DNA of 5,937 nt from Candidatus Odinarchaeota archaeon (GTDB lineage Archaea; Asgardarchaeota; JAGGXT01), in the NCBI GenBank assembly GCA_021162905.1, contig JAGGXT010000041.1, positions 1 through 5,937 on the forward strand. Reading direction: 5' to 3'. Every line of letters starts with the position of its first letter. Within the stretch, counting starts at the first letter, position 1. The notes beneath the pieces are model-generated. The model was not told where the DNA came from and did no database searches. It saw nothing but the letters and a program-made list of their open reading frames with translations. This document shows, piece by piece, positions 5,899 to 5,937 of this stretch. Both the position numbers and the translations under genes were made by a program.

Positions 5899-5937
5899 TA
5901 CATTCATTAATTTGAAACTTTATTTTAAATTCTAATC

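Noticed and set aside
1..5937. CRISPR array, insertion sequence, tRNA gene or attachment site.
   Set aside because: No regularly spaced repeats, transposase frame, terminal inverted repeats or cloverleaf with a T-loop were seen on either strand.

Overview
This AT-rich window (GC-poor throughout apart from one short block at the left edge) is archaeal. The evidence is: PheRS subunits of the archaeal/eukaryal type (long alpha with N-terminal winged-helix repeats, short beta of 555 residues), a short archaeal RNase HII with a PCNA-binding tail, GGTGAT-type Shine-Dalgarno sites, and BRE/TATA promoters about 25 bp before the inferred transcription starts. The GC-rich structured RNA at the edge of an AT-rich genome suggests a thermophile. 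A Rab-like small GTPase and a lone arrestin-fold protein point towards an Asgard archaeon or a related thermophilic TACK lineage. That placement is inference from gene content, not from a phylogeny.

Layout. Positions 1-66 hold the 5' part of a GC-rich structured RNA on the minus strand, with a clear TATA box at 94-106; an archaeal RNase P RNA is the best guess. A 257-bp AT-rich divergent spacer follows, carrying plus-strand promoter candidates and small leader elements. Then pheS (330-1856) and pheT (1861-3528) form a tight plus-strand operon for the two subunits of phenylalanyl-tRNA synthetase. pheT runs head-on into a minus-strand Rab-like GTPase gene (3530-4066), with one base between the two stop codons. 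The GTPase gene and rnhB (4203-4871, RNase HII) diverge from a 136-bp promoter region. rnhB converges on a second minus-strand unit: a five-segment membrane protein (5324-5851) followed 29 bp later by a 137-residue single-lobe arrestin-like protein (4881-5294), both behind a near-consensus BRE/TATA box at 5884-5898.

How the genes relate. pheS-pheT is a housekeeping pair making one enzyme. rnhB is an independent DNA-maintenance gene. The least explained part is the membrane-protein/arrestin operon, which probably makes a membrane protein and a cytoplasmic adaptor-like partner. The nearby Rab-like GTPase is transcribed separately, so a functional link between them is only a hypothesis.
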